Assembly: GCA_963807385.1 (NCBI GenBank)
Contig: CAWEBQ010000002.1
Coordinates: 558,001-622,000 of the forward strand
Reading direction: 5' to 3'
Source of the DNA: JBDTSW01 sp963807385
Lineage (GTDB): Bacteria > Actinomycetota > Thermoleophilia > Solirubrobacterales > 70-9
Length of the DNA: 64,000 nucleotides
Positions 16,732 through 26,603 of this stretch are shown here, piece by piece (position 1 is the stretch's first letter; each line of letters opens with the position of its first letter). Position numbers and translations under genes: made by a program. Under the pieces are notes generated by a model. The model did not search any database, was not told the origin of the DNA, and worked only from the letters and a program-made list of their open reading frames with translations.

Positions 16732-17907
16732 ATGGCGAAGAGGGTCTTGATCCTGGGCTCAACGGGGTCGATCGGCGAGCAGGCGCTCGAGGTCGTCACG
16801 GCATCCGGCGAGCTCGAGCTGTGTGGGATCTCGGCCGGCCACCGCTGGGAGCGCCTGTGCGAGCAGGCGCGCGAGCACGGAGTCGCCCAGATCGCCCTCT
16901 CACGCCCGGACGCCGCCGAGGAGGCGATCAAGGAGCTCGGCTCGGCGACCCGGGTGCTCTCCGGAGATGCCGGCGTTCGCGACCTGATCGCCGCCAGCGA
17001 GCCCGATCTGGTGCTGAACGCCATCGTCGGCTTCGCCGGCCTGGGCCCGACGATCGTCACGCTCACCGCTGGGATCGACCTTGCCCTCGCCAACAAGGAG
17101 AGTCTGATCGTCGGCGGCGAGCTGGTGATGGCGCTCGCCGAGGCGGGCGAGGCCCGGCTTGTGCCGGTCGACTCCGAGCACTCGGCCCTCCATCAGCTGC
17201 TCCGCGGACAGGCCCCTGGGACCGTGGAGCGCCTCGTCGTGACGGCGTCCGGCGGACCGTTCCGGGGACGGAAGGACCTATCCGGAATCACGCCGGAGGA
17301 GGCCCTCGCTCATCCGACCTGGGAGATGGGCGGGCGCATCACCATCGACTCCGCCACCCTGATGAACAAGGGCTTCGAGGTGATCGAGGCCCACCACCTG
17401 TTCGGGTTCGGCTACGAGCGGATCGACGTGGTGGTCCACCCGCAGTCGATCGTCCACGGCCTGGTGCGGCTCAACGACGGGGCCTCGCTGGCGCACCTCG
17501 GCCATCCCGACATGAGGGTTCCGATCTCCTACGCCCTCCACCTGCCCGAGCGCGCCGACGTGGACACCCCGGAGCTCGACCTGGCGGCGGTGGGTGAGCT
17601 GACCTTCGAGCCGCCCGACTCGGATACCTTTCGCTGCCTCGCGCTCGCACGAGACGCGGGCAGAGCCGGCGGCACCGCCCCCTGCGTGCTCAACGCCGCC
17701 GACGAGGTGGCAGTGGAGGCGTTCCTGGCGGGCCGGCTGCCGTTCACCGGGATCGCCGGCGTCGTCGAGCAGACCCTGAACGAGATCCCCGTGAAGGCGC
17801 CCGGCCACTTCGAGGAGTTGTTCCTGATCGACGCCGAGGCACGCGAGCGAGCGGCAAGGGTGGCGACGGAGCTCGGCGCGGCGCTCGAGGCGGGGGCGGG
17901 GAGGTGA
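16732..17907 (+). CDS. dxr: 1-deoxy-D-xylulose-5-phosphate reductoisomerase
   Basis: Second step of the non-mevalonate isoprenoid pathway, DXP to MEP with NADPH. The 391 residues include the NADPH loop GSTGSIGEQALEV near residue 8, LANKESLIVGGEL near 120, the metal-binding VDSEHSALHQ near 144, TASGGPFRG near 170 and MGGRITIDSATLMNKG near 198. Together with ispG at 21.3 kb it shows that the organism uses the MEP route; uppS uses the product. The rseP start overlaps the stop (GTGA). Confidence 0.96.
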   Translation: MAKRVLILGSTGSIGEQALEVVTASGELELCGISAGHRWERLCEQAREHGVAQIALSRPDAAEEAIKELGSATRVLSGDAGVRDLIAASEPDLVLNAIVGFAGLGPTIVTLTAGIDLALANKESLIVGGELVMALAEAGEARLVPVDSEHSALHQLLRGQAPGTVERLVVTASGGPFRGRKDLSGITPEEALAHPTWEMGGRITIDSATLMNKGFEVIEAHHLFGFGYERIDVVVHPQSIVHGLVRLNDGASLAHLGHPDMRVPISYALHLPERADVDTPELDLAAVGELTFEPPDSDTFRCLALARDAGRAGGTAPCVLNAADEVAVEAFLAGRLPFTGIAGVVEQTLNEIPVKAPGHFEELFLIDAEARERAARVATELGAALEAGAGR

Positions 17908-19015
17908 CCACCGCCCTCGCGATCGCCCTAGCGATCCTCGGGATCATGGTGCTCGTGGTCCTGCACGAACTGGGCCACTTCTTCGCCGCCCGGGCCGTGG
18001 GGATGCGCGTTGAGAAGCTCTACCTCTTCTTCGGCAAGCCGATCTGGAAGATCCAGCGCGGCGAGACGGAATACGGGATCGGCTCGATCCCGCTCGGGGG
18101 TTTCGCGAAGATCACCGGCATGAACCCGGAGGAGGAGCTGCCTCCGGAGGTGGCGCCGCGCGCCTATTACGCGATGCCTGTGTGGAAGCGTTGCTTCGTG
18201 ATCCTCGCCGGGCCGTTCGTGAACCTCATAGTCGCGTTCTTGATCCTGTTCGCGACCTCGTTCGGGATCGAGGAGGCTCAGGGCATCGCCGTGGGGCCGG
18301 TGGTCGCAGGCAGCCCCGCCGACGGCGAGCTCAAGCGGGGCGACGAGATCGTCTCGATCGACGGCGTGACGGCCGGCCGCGGTGATCCGGAGCAACAGGC
18401 CACCGTCTTCGCCGAGCAGGTCTCATCGCACGCGTGCGGGGGGAGCAGGTTCAGGACTGCGCGGCGGCTACCCCTGCCCGAATCGTCGTCCTGCGCGACG
18501 GCGAGCGCGTGGTGCTCGAGCTGACGCCGTACTACGACGAGCAGGTGGACCGGACCCGCCTTGGCTTCGCGTTCGATGGCGCTGACTTCCAGCCCCTGAA
18601 CCCCAGCATCCCGGAGGCGACCGACATCGCGCTCGATCAGATGTGGCTGGTGACATCCGAGACCGGCAAGACGTTCGCCCAGCTGTTTAAGGCCGAGGAG
18701 CGCGAGAAGCTGGGCAGCATCGTCGGCGCGGTCGAGACGACCCGGCAGGCGATCCAGTTCGATGCCGAGCTCGCCCTGCGGGTGATCGCCCTGGTCTCGC
18801 TGTCGCTGGCGCTGATCAACCTGCTGCCGATCCTGCCGCTGGACGGCGGGCACGTCTTCTGGAGCATCGTCGAGAAGCTGCGCGGGCGTCGGGCGTCCCT
18901 GCGCACGATGGAACAGGCGAGCGTCGTCGGATTCATGCTGATCCTGATCATCTTCGCGATCGGCTTCACCAACGACCTCGACCGCTTCTCCAACGGCGGC
19001 TTCGACCTGCGCTGA
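17904..19015 (+). CDS. rseP: Site-2 membrane metalloprotease RseP/Rip1 type, frameshifted
   Basis: Intramembrane zinc protease that releases regulators such as sigma factors from anti-sigma factors. The first frame (17904 to about 18443) carries the active-site HELGH near residue 21, a membrane span and a PDZ domain (AGSPADGELKRGDEIVSIDG). The second frame (about 18440-19015) carries RIVVLRDGERVVLELTP, then NLLPILPLDGGH with the third zinc ligand, and the last span. They join if one G is added to the six-G run at 18438-18443. Both halves are intact, so this is a very recent -1 frameshift or a sequence error. Expected full length is about 370 residues. Confidence 0.85.
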
Positions 19016-19083
19016 GCCCGCCCCGGCCGGTTCGGGGTGCGATAGTTTCGTCCCGTACGAGTTCCCGAGGAGGGGTTTCGAGG

Positions 19084-20892
19084 ATGGAAGCAACGACGGC
19101 TGAGCGGTACGCGAGTGGCGGACCGGGGCGCGAGCTCTACGCGCAGAACCTGGCGAAGGCGTTTCACGACACCGTGGAGCGGCTTCCCGACGATCCGGCG
19201 ATCGTCGCCGGCGGTGAGGAGACCACCTGGAGCGAGCTGCGCGACCGCGTCGCCGCCATCGCCGGGGGCCTTCGGAAGCTGGGCGTCGGCAAGGGCGACA
19301 CCGTCGCGATCATGATGAACAACCGGCCCGAGTTCTTCGCCTGCGACCTGGCGATCGTCTCGCTGGGCGGCGTCCCGTTCTCGATCTACCAGACCTCCTC
19401 GCCCGAGCAGATCCAGTACGTGGTCTCCGACGCGGGCGCCAAGGTCGCGATCGTCGAGTCGGCGTTCCTAGAGGTCTTCAGCAAGGCGCAGGAGGAGCTT
19501 TCCGGCATCGAGCACGTGGTCGTGATCGACGGCGACGGCGGCGACTCCACCCTCGCCGACGTCGAGACCGCGGATCCCGGCTTCGACGTCACCGAGACGG
19601 TGGAGGCGGTGGAGCCGGACGACCTCCTGACCCTGATCTACACCTCCGGTACCACCGGCCCCCCGAAGGGCGTCCAGCTCACGCACCGCAACCTGATGAG
19701 CCTGGTCGGTGGCGTCGAGGACCTCGTCGAGTTCCCGGAGCGCCACGCGAGGGTCATCTCGTGGCTCCCTGCGGCCCACATCGCCGAGCGCGGTGCGAAC
19801 TACTACCTGCCGGTGATCAAGGGCCCGACGATCCATATCTGCGCCGACCCGCGCAAGGTCGTGGAGTTCCTGCCACAGGTCCGCCCGACCTGGTTCTTCG
19901 CGGTCCCACGGATCTGGGAGAAGCTGAAGGCCGGGCTGGAGGCGAACCTCGCGAACCTTCCCGACGAGCAGCGCGAACCGGCGCAACAGGGCCTCGCCGC
20001 CGCGACCCAGAAGGTCCGGCTCGAGCAGGCCGGGGAGGAGGTCCCCGAGGAGTTGGCCGCCGGCGTCGCCAAAGCCGATGAGGCGCTGTTCTCGAACCTG
20101 CGGAAGGCGCTCGGCCTCGACGAGGCCATGGCCGTCAACGTCGGCGCGGCGCCGACCCCGGTCGAGGTGCTCGAGTTCTTCCACGCGATCGGGATCCCAA
20201 TCGGGGAGCTGTGGGGGATGTCGGAGACCTGCGGGGTCGCGACCTGCAACCCGCCCGGCAAGGCCAAGCTGGGCACCGTGGGCCCGCCGATGCCAGGAAT
20301 CGAAATCAAGCTGGCGGACGACGGCGAGGTGCTCGTGAAGGGCGACTCCAACATGCTCGGCTACCGCAACATGCCGGACAAGACCGCCGAGACGATCGAC
20401 GAGGACGGCTGGCTCCTCACCGGCGACATCGGCGTGCTCGACGAGGACGGCTACCTGAAGATCGTCGACCGCAAGAAGGAGCTGATCATCAACGCGGCCG
20501 GCAAGAACATGTCGCCGGCCAACATCGAGGCCACGCTGAAGAGCGCGAGCCCGCTGATCGGCCAGGCCGTCGCGGTGGGGGACACCCGCCCCTACAACGT
20601 CGCGCTGATCACGCTCGACCCCGACTTCGCGCCCGGCTGGGCCGAGAAGCAGGGGATAGGCGACACCTCACTCGAGGCGCTGAGCGCCGACGAGAAGGTG
20701 GAGGCGGCGATCCAGGCGGCCGTCGAGGCGGCGAACGCCAAGCTCTCCCGCGTCGAGCAGATCAAGAAGTTCAAGCTGCTGCCCACCGACTGGCAGCCCG
20801 GCGGTGACGAACTCACGCCGACGATGAAGCTGAAGCGCCGCCCGATCGACGATAAGTACGACGCGGAGATCGAGGAACTCTACGCCGACTGA
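19084..20892 (+). CDS. Long-chain acyl-CoA synthetase (AMP-forming)
   Basis: Activates fatty acids with ATP and CoA. The 602 residues show the P-loop-like YTSGTTGPPKGVQLTH near residue 188, the SWLPAAHIAERG segment near 225, the GELWGMSETCG A5 motif near 377 and the TGDIGVLDEDGYLKIVDRKKELI hinge (only its family pattern is meant). It matches the FadD15-like group, which includes the ~180-residue insert seen here. The start has a strong Shine-Dalgarno (GAGGAGGGG). The product could feed the wax-ester synthase at 38.7 kb. Confidence 0.92.
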   Translation: MEATTAERYASGGPGRELYAQNLAKAFHDTVERLPDDPAIVAGGEETTWSELRDRVAAIAGGLRKLGVGKGDTVAIMMNNRPEFFACDLAIVSLGGVPFSIYQTSSPEQIQYVVSDAGAKVAIVESAFLEVFSKAQEELSGIEHVVVIDGDGGDSTLADVETADPGFDVTETVEAVEPDDLLTLIYTSGTTGPPKGVQLTHRNLMSLVGGVEDLVEFPERHARVISWLPAAHIAERGANYYLPVIKGPTIHICADPRKVVEFLPQVRPTWFFAVPRIWEKLKAGLEANLANLPDEQREPAQQGLAAATQKVRLEQAGEEVPEELAAGVAKADEALFSNLRKALGLDEAMAVNVGAAPTPVEVLEFFHAIGIPIGELWGMSETCGVATCNPPGKAKLGTVGPPMPGIEIKLADDGEVLVKGDSNMLGYRNMPDKTAETIDEDGWLLTGDIGVLDEDGYLKIVDRKKELIINAAGKNMSPANIEATLKSASPLIGQAVAVGDTRPYNVALITLDPDFAPGWAEKQGIGDTSLEALSADEKVEAAIQAAVEAANAKLSRVEQIKKFKLLPTDWQPGGDELTPTMKLKRRPIDDKYDAEIEELYAD

Positions 20893-20951
20893 ACGGCGTG
20901 TCGCGATGACCGGGATCGAGGCGCGGCGTACGGGGGTAACCGTGGCCGATC

Positions 20952-20966
20952 AGGTGGAGATCACCT
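20952..20966 (+). promoter_or_regulatory. Short hairpin covering the Shine-Dalgarno of the next gene
   Basis: AGGTG (20952-20956) pairs with CACCT (20962-20966). The left arm with the adjacent GGAG is the only plausible Shine-Dalgarno for the ATG at 20968, so folding would hide it. Only 5 bp, so weak evidence. Confidence 0.3.
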
Positions 20967-20967
20967 C

Positions 20968-21228
20968 ATGACCCTCGCGCACCTCGGCTACCGCGTGCGC
21001 TGGATGATCGAGGACGGCCGCATCTTCGAACTCATCATCAGGTCCCTCGTCCTCGGCGCCGTCGTCTACGCGATCATTGCGATCCTCGTCGTGGCGGCGC
21101 CGGAGTCCTCGCCGCTGGAGGATCTCGGATTCGGCGTCAAGCTGGCGATCTCGGGCGGCCTCGGCCTGAACGGCGGGATCCTGACCATTCCTCCCAAGGA
21201 CAGTATCCAGGAGTACAAGCGCGGCTAA
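20968..21228 (+). CDS. Small membrane protein, unknown function
   Basis: An 86-residue protein with a charged N-terminal helix (YRVRWMIEDGRIFELIIRS), one strong membrane span near residues 25-43 and a second weaker hydrophobic segment near 55-70. No known motif. It lies between an acyl-CoA synthetase and ispG on the same strand, with 75 nt to the synthetase and 64 nt to ispG. An AGGTGGAG Shine-Dalgarno precedes the ATG. It is probably real, but no function can be assigned. Confidence 0.65.
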   Translation: MTLAHLGYRVRWMIEDGRIFELIIRSLVLGAVVYAIIAILVVAAPESSPLEDLGFGVKLAISGGLGLNGGILTIPPKDSIQEYKRG

Positions 21229-21280
21229 TGCCGGGGCACCAGTACCGGCGGCAGTTGTCCCGCCGCAGTCGGCCCGCTGC

Positions 21281-21286
21281 CACAAT
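21281..21286 (+). promoter_or_regulatory. -10 hexamer CACAAT, leaderless promoter for ispG
   Basis: CACAAT ends 6 nt before the GTG at 21293, favouring that GTG over the in-frame GTG at 21287. Confidence 0.45.
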
Positions 21287-21292
21287 GTGTGC

Positions 21293-22588
21293 GTGGCCTC
21301 GAAGCGCCAGATCTTCGTAGGGGGCGTTCCGGTCGGGGGCGGCGCGCCCGTCGTCGTGCAGACCATGACCAAGACCGAGACGGCGAACCTCGAGGCGACG
21401 ATGGAGCAGATCCGCAGCGTCGCCGACGCCGGGGCCGACCTCGTCCGCGTCGCGGTCCCTCGCGACAAGGACGTCGAGGCGCTGCGGACCATCGTCAAGG
21501 ACTCGCCGATCCCCGTGATCGCCGACATCCACTTCAACCACACACTGGCGCTGAAGGCGATCGACGCCGGGGCGCACTGCATCCGGCTCAACCCCGGGAA
21601 CATCGGCGGCCGCGAGAAGGTCGCCGAGGTAGCGGTCAGGGCGACGGCGGCGAACGTACCGATGCGGATCGGCGTCAACTCCGGTTCGCTCCCGAAGCAC
21701 CTGCACGAGCTCGAGCGCGAGAACCCCGTTGAGGCGCTGGTCACCGCTGCGGGCGAGTTCGTGGAGATGATGGAGTCGCTCGACTACGAGGACTTCAAGG
21801 TGTCGATCAAGTCCACGAACGTCCCCAACACGATCGCCGCCAACCGGCTCCTCGCGGAGCGCATCCCGTATCCGATCCACCTCGGAATCACCGAGGCGGG
21901 CACCAAGTGGTCCGGCTCGCTGAAGTCGGCCGTCGGCCTCGGGACGCTGCTCGCCGACGGCGTGGGGGACACGATCCGGATCTCGCTGTCGACCTTCCAC
22001 GCCGAGGAGGAGGTAAGGGTCGCCTGGGAGATCCTGAAGGCGCTGAAGCTCCGCGAGCGCGGCCCCGTGCTGATCGCCTGCCCCACCTGCGGGCGCCTGC
22101 AGTTCGACATGGACACCGTGGTCGCCGAGATCGAGCAGCGCCTGGAGGCCTACTCGGACCCGATCGAGGTCGCCGTCCTGGGCTGCGCCGTCAACGGCAT
22201 CGGCGAGGCCTCACACGCCGACTTCGGCATCACCGGCGCCAAGAACGAGGGGCTGATCTTCGCCCACGGCGAGCCGATCCGGAAGGTCAAGCAGGACGAC
22301 CTGGTGAACGCGCTATTCGAGGAGATCGACAAGTCGGTCGAGCGCGGGGGAGGGGTCGAGGTGGACGACCAACAGGCCGCCGAGGGCGCGGAGTGGCTGG
22401 CGAAGATCGAGGAGGAGAACGCCGACGAGCTCACCCCCGAGCGCATCGCGAAGATGGAGAAGGAGGCGGCCGAGGCCGAGGGCAGGGACGTCACCTCCGA
22501 GCCGTTCCTGAAGCCGGTAAAGGGCAAGCGGGTGGAGCTCGACGAGGAAGCGTCGCCGACCACCTCCAGACGTTTCACCCGCGCCTAG
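21293..22588 (+). CDS. ispG: 4-hydroxy-3-methylbut-2-enyl diphosphate synthase (flavodoxin type)
   Basis: [4Fe-4S] enzyme of the MEP pathway converting MEcPP to HMBPP. The 431 residues include the TIM-barrel segments VVVQTMTKTETAN, PVIADIHFNH and LNPGNIGG, then the cluster-binding CPTCGRLQ near residue 262 and GCAVNGIGEASHAD near 300. After the expected end (~residue 355) there is an extra acidic tail of about 70 residues (KIEEENADELTPERIAKME and on) with no known motif. The GTG at 21293 is chosen on -10 spacing. Confidence 0.94.
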   Translation: MASKRQIFVGGVPVGGGAPVVVQTMTKTETANLEATMEQIRSVADAGADLVRVAVPRDKDVEALRTIVKDSPIPVIADIHFNHTLALKAIDAGAHCIRLNPGNIGGREKVAEVAVRATAANVPMRIGVNSGSLPKHLHELERENPVEALVTAAGEFVEMMESLDYEDFKVSIKSTNVPNTIAANRLLAERIPYPIHLGITEAGTKWSGSLKSAVGLGTLLADGVGDTIRISLSTFHAEEEVRVAWEILKALKLRERGPVLIACPTCGRLQFDMDTVVAEIEQRLEAYSDPIEVAVLGCAVNGIGEASHADFGITGAKNEGLIFAHGEPIRKVKQDDLVNALFEEIDKSVERGGGVEVDDQQAAEGAEWLAKIEEENADELTPERIAKMEKEAAEAEGRDVTSEPFLKPVKGKRVELDEEASPTTSRRFTRA

Positions 22589-22625
22589 GCGCATCCTCGC
22601 GCCAACCGTCTAGGCTCGCCCCGCC

Positions 22626-24311
<1,686 letters not shown>

Positions 24312-24314
24312 GAG

Positions 24315-24983
24315 ATGGCGGCGACGAAGCCCGAGGCCCAGGTCGCACCCGTCGAGCGGGCGCGCAGTGGCATCCGCCGGCTGCTCGGCATCGACCGCTC
24401 CGGGCCCGCGCCGGCCTCGACCCGGGCCGGACAGCCGTTGCGTCCCTGGACGATCCCGAACGCCGTGGGCTACCTGCGCCTCGCCTCGATCCCCATCTTC
24501 CTGGTGCTCGCGTTCTCCTCCGACGACGGCCGCGACCCGGCGGCTGCGCTGCTCTACCTGTGGATCACGTTCGGGGACTTCATCGATGGGTTCCTGGCGC
24601 GCGCGACCGGCCAGTACAGCCGTCTTGGCGCGCTGATGGACCCGGTGATCGACCGCCTCTCGGCGGTCTCGGGGGCCGCCGTGTGCTGGCACTTCGACCT
24701 GCTTCCCAAGTGGGCCCTGATCGTCCTCGTGGTGAGGGAGGTCGCGACCGTCGCGCTGGCCCGGGCGGCGCTCCGCCGCGGGCTCGACCTCGAGATCAGC
24801 TGGGTGGGGCGGCTGGCGACCTTCGCGGTCTTCGGCGGCCTGTTCTGGACCCTCGTGATCGACAGCTGGCTGACGGTGGCGCTGTTCCTGGTCGGCTTGG
24901 CGCTCGGAATCTACGCGACGACGCTCTACGCGCTCGCGGGCCGGCGAGGGCTGCGCGAGCAGGCCGCCGCGGCGACTGACTGA
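24315..24983 (+). CDS. pgsA: CDP-alcohol phosphatidyltransferase (PgsA type)
   Basis: Transfers a phosphatidyl group from CDP-diacylglycerol to an alcohol, most likely glycerol 3-phosphate or inositol phosphate. The 222 residues begin with a ~40-residue charged tail, then about six membrane spans. The catalytic signature D-G-x2-A-R-x8-G-x3-D-x3-D is complete (DGFLARATGQYSRLGALMD, then D four residues on). It follows proS by 3 nt. In mycobacteria a pgsA gene also lies near the garA/MerR pair, as here. Confidence 0.9.
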   Translation: MAATKPEAQVAPVERARSGIRRLLGIDRSGPAPASTRAGQPLRPWTIPNAVGYLRLASIPIFLVLAFSSDDGRDPAAALLYLWITFGDFIDGFLARATGQYSRLGALMDPVIDRLSAVSGAAVCWHFDLLPKWALIVLVVREVATVALARAALRRGLDLEISWVGRLATFAVFGGLFWTLVIDSWLTVALFLVGLALGIYATTLYALAGRRGLREQAAAATD

Positions 24984-25016
24984 CGCACGGGCGCGTTCAC
25001 TTCCCTCAACCTCAAC

Positions 25017-25043
25017 TTGACGTTTCCGGAGCCGATCTATAAT
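25017..25043 (+). promoter_or_regulatory. Consensus-like promoter TTGACG-15-TATAAT
   Basis: TTGACG at 25017-25022 and a perfect TATAAT at 25038-25043 are 15 nt apart, the best housekeeping-type promoter in the window. It would give the next gene a leader of about 53 nt ending in the Shine-Dalgarno AAGGAG, in contrast to the leaderless norm. It probably drives the RsiG-like/FHA/MerR unit. Confidence 0.65.
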
Positions 25044-25102
25044 GGCGAACCGGCCGAGGATCGGACACCCCGGTACCGCAGCCACCGAGCTTAAGGAGCA
25101 GC

Positions 25103-25369
25103 ATGGAGGAGACCTTCCCGGACGTCAGCTCAATGAGCGACGACGAGCTGAAGGAACTGATCGACAGCCTCACGGAGGAGGAGCGCGAGGTCTCGTACCG
25201 GCGGCGGCTGCTCCACGGAAAGATCGACATCATGCGCGCCGAGCTGGTAAACCGTCTGAAGGCGAGGCGGGAGGGGGGCGGCGATGCCCCGATCAGCGGC
25301 GCCGACGTGCAGTCGCTGACCGACATCCTGCTCGGCAAGGTCGAGGCTCCGGAGGAAGAGCTGAGCTGA
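25103..25369 (+). CDS. RsiG-like small coiled-coil protein (candidate c-di-GMP-responsive anti-sigma factor)
   Basis: An 88-residue, mostly helical protein. The helix EREVSYRRRLLHGKID (residues ~27-42) fits the RsiG signature E-x3-S-x2-R-x3-Q-x3-D except that the Q position is His. In Streptomyces, RsiG carries two such helices and sequesters the sigma factor WhiG when bound to c-di-GMP; homologues with one motif work as homodimers (established for Rubrobacter). One copy is present here, so a homodimer is inferred. No WhiG/FliA-type sigma is in this window. The gene has a strong promoter and Shine-Dalgarno and its stop overlaps the FHA gene (TGATG). Confidence 0.65.
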   Translation: MEETFPDVSSMSDDELKELIDSLTEEEREVSYRRRLLHGKIDIMRAELVNRLKARREGGGDAPISGADVQSLTDILLGKVEAPEEELS

Positions 25370-25848
25370 TGAGCGCCGTCCACTGCCCAGAGTGCGGGTT
25401 CGCCAACGCCGAGGGTGCCAACTACTGCCAGAAATGCGGGGCGTATCTCGCGCAGAAGGATGAGGAGACCGGGGACGCCTCGACGGTCACCTACAAGGTC
25501 AACGAGGAGACCGGGGAGTACCTGCCGGTGGATCTCGAGGACGAGGTCGCCCACGCGGGGGCCGCGGTCGTCATTCGTTCCGGCGGGGGACGGGCCGGCG
25601 AGAGCTTCACGATCGACGCCGAGCGGGTCAGCATCGGCCGCACCCCGGACGCCGGCGTCTTCCTTGACGACGTGACGGTGTCGAGAAACCACGCGCTGCT
25701 GGTGGAACGCCAGGACGGCCACTACATCGATGACCTGGGATCGCTGAACGGCACGTATGTGAACCGGCGCCGGATCGAGTCTCACAAGCTCGAGGACGGG
25801 GACGAGATTCAGATCGGCAAGTACAAGCTGAGCTACCTGGAGCGCTGA
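25369..25848 (+). CDS. Zinc-ribbon FHA-domain protein, GarA/OdhI-like
   Basis: A 159-residue protein. Residues 6-24 form a zinc ribbon (CPEC ... CQKC). A Thr-containing acidic linker follows (ETGDASTVTY, near 34-44), similar in place to the phosphorylated ETT segment of GarA. Residues ~65-155 are a full FHA domain (SIGRTPDAGVFLDD, SRNHALL, LGSLNGTYVN), which binds phosphothreonine. GarA/OdhI controls 2-oxoglutarate metabolism downstream of Ser/Thr kinases. The link is supported by the adjacent MerR gene, as in the Mycobacterium Rv1827-Rv1828 pair. The N-terminal zinc ribbon is a difference from GarA. Confidence 0.85.
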   Translation: MSAVHCPECGFANAEGANYCQKCGAYLAQKDEETGDASTVTYKVNEETGEYLPVDLEDEVAHAGAAVVIRSGGGRAGESFTIDAERVSIGRTPDAGVFLDDVTVSRNHALLVERQDGHYIDDLGSLNGTYVNRRRIESHKLEDGDEIQIGKYKLSYLER

Positions 25849-25852
25849 CGGG

Positions 25853-26578
25853 ATGGCGGTGATGGCAGCGCGTGAGGATTCCCCCTCCCGGCCCCGAAAG
25901 GCCCTGACGATCGGGGCGGTCGCGAAGATCCTCAGCGCCGAGTTCGACGACATCTCGATCTCCAAGATCCGCTACCTGGAGGATCAGAAACTGCTCTCGC
26001 CGCGCCGCACCGCCGGCGGGTACCGCCTCTACAGCCAGGCCGACGTCGAGCGCCTCACGGCGATCCTGCGGATGCAGCGCGACGAGTTCCTACCCCTCCG
26101 CGTGATCCGCCAGGAGCTGGCCACCGGCGACTTCTCCAAGCCCCGCTCCGCCGAGAACAGCGGCATCTCCCGGCGCGCGATGTCGGTGGACGGCCCGCTC
26201 GGCACCCTGAGCGAGGCCGACATGGTCGAGCAGGCCGGCGTCTCGGAGTCCTTCCTGCGCGAGCTACAGGACTTCGGCATCGTCCAGCCGCATCGAGCTG
26301 ACGGGCGGGTCTCCTACGACGAGACCGACCTGGAGATCGTCCGCGCCGCCGCGGAGCTGTCGCGGTTCGGCGTCGGCGGGCGCAACCTGCGCGTGTTCCG
26401 CAGCTCGGCCGACCGCGAGGCGGCGCTCCTGGAGCAGATCGTCGGCGCGTCGCTTCGGTCCCGGAGCCAGGCCCGTCGGCGAGAGGCCGTCGAGAACCTG
26501 GAAAGCCTCGCGGGCATCTGCGGCCACCTCAAGCACCTGCTCCTGGTCAGGGACCTTCGACGCCTGACGGGCGAGTAG
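25853..26578 (+). CDS. MerR-family regulator, FtsR / Rv1828 type
   Basis: A 241-residue transcription factor. The N-terminal MerR winged helix is clear (LTIGAVAKIL, ISISKIRYLEDQKLLSPRRTAGGYRLYSQADVERL is the pattern) and a second helical domain follows (MVEQAGVSESFLRELQDFGIVQP) rather than a metal-binding site. This two-part build and the FHA neighbour match FtsR of Corynebacterium and Rv1828 of Mycobacterium, which control ftsZ or related genes. It probably belongs to the same transcript as the FHA gene, 4 nt upstream. Confidence 0.85.
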   Translation: MAVMAAREDSPSRPRKALTIGAVAKILSAEFDDISISKIRYLEDQKLLSPRRTAGGYRLYSQADVERLTAILRMQRDEFLPLRVIRQELATGDFSKPRSAENSGISRRAMSVDGPLGTLSEADMVEQAGVSESFLRELQDFGIVQPHRADGRVSYDETDLEIVRAAAELSRFGVGGRNLRVFRSSADREAALLEQIVGASLRSRSQARRREAVENLESLAGICGHLKHLLLVRDLRRLTGE

Positions 26579-26603
26579 CGCCCGGCCAGGGGGCGGAGCG
26601 CTG

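Noticed and set aside
18430..18524. Programmed frameshifting in rseP as an established mechanism
   Set aside because: No slippery heptamer plus downstream structure typical of programmed -1 sites is evident, and this family is not known to use recoding. It is left as error or mutation.
22589..22625. T-box or other riboswitch ahead of proS
   Set aside because: Only 37 nt separate ispG and proS, and a leaderless -10 occupies them.
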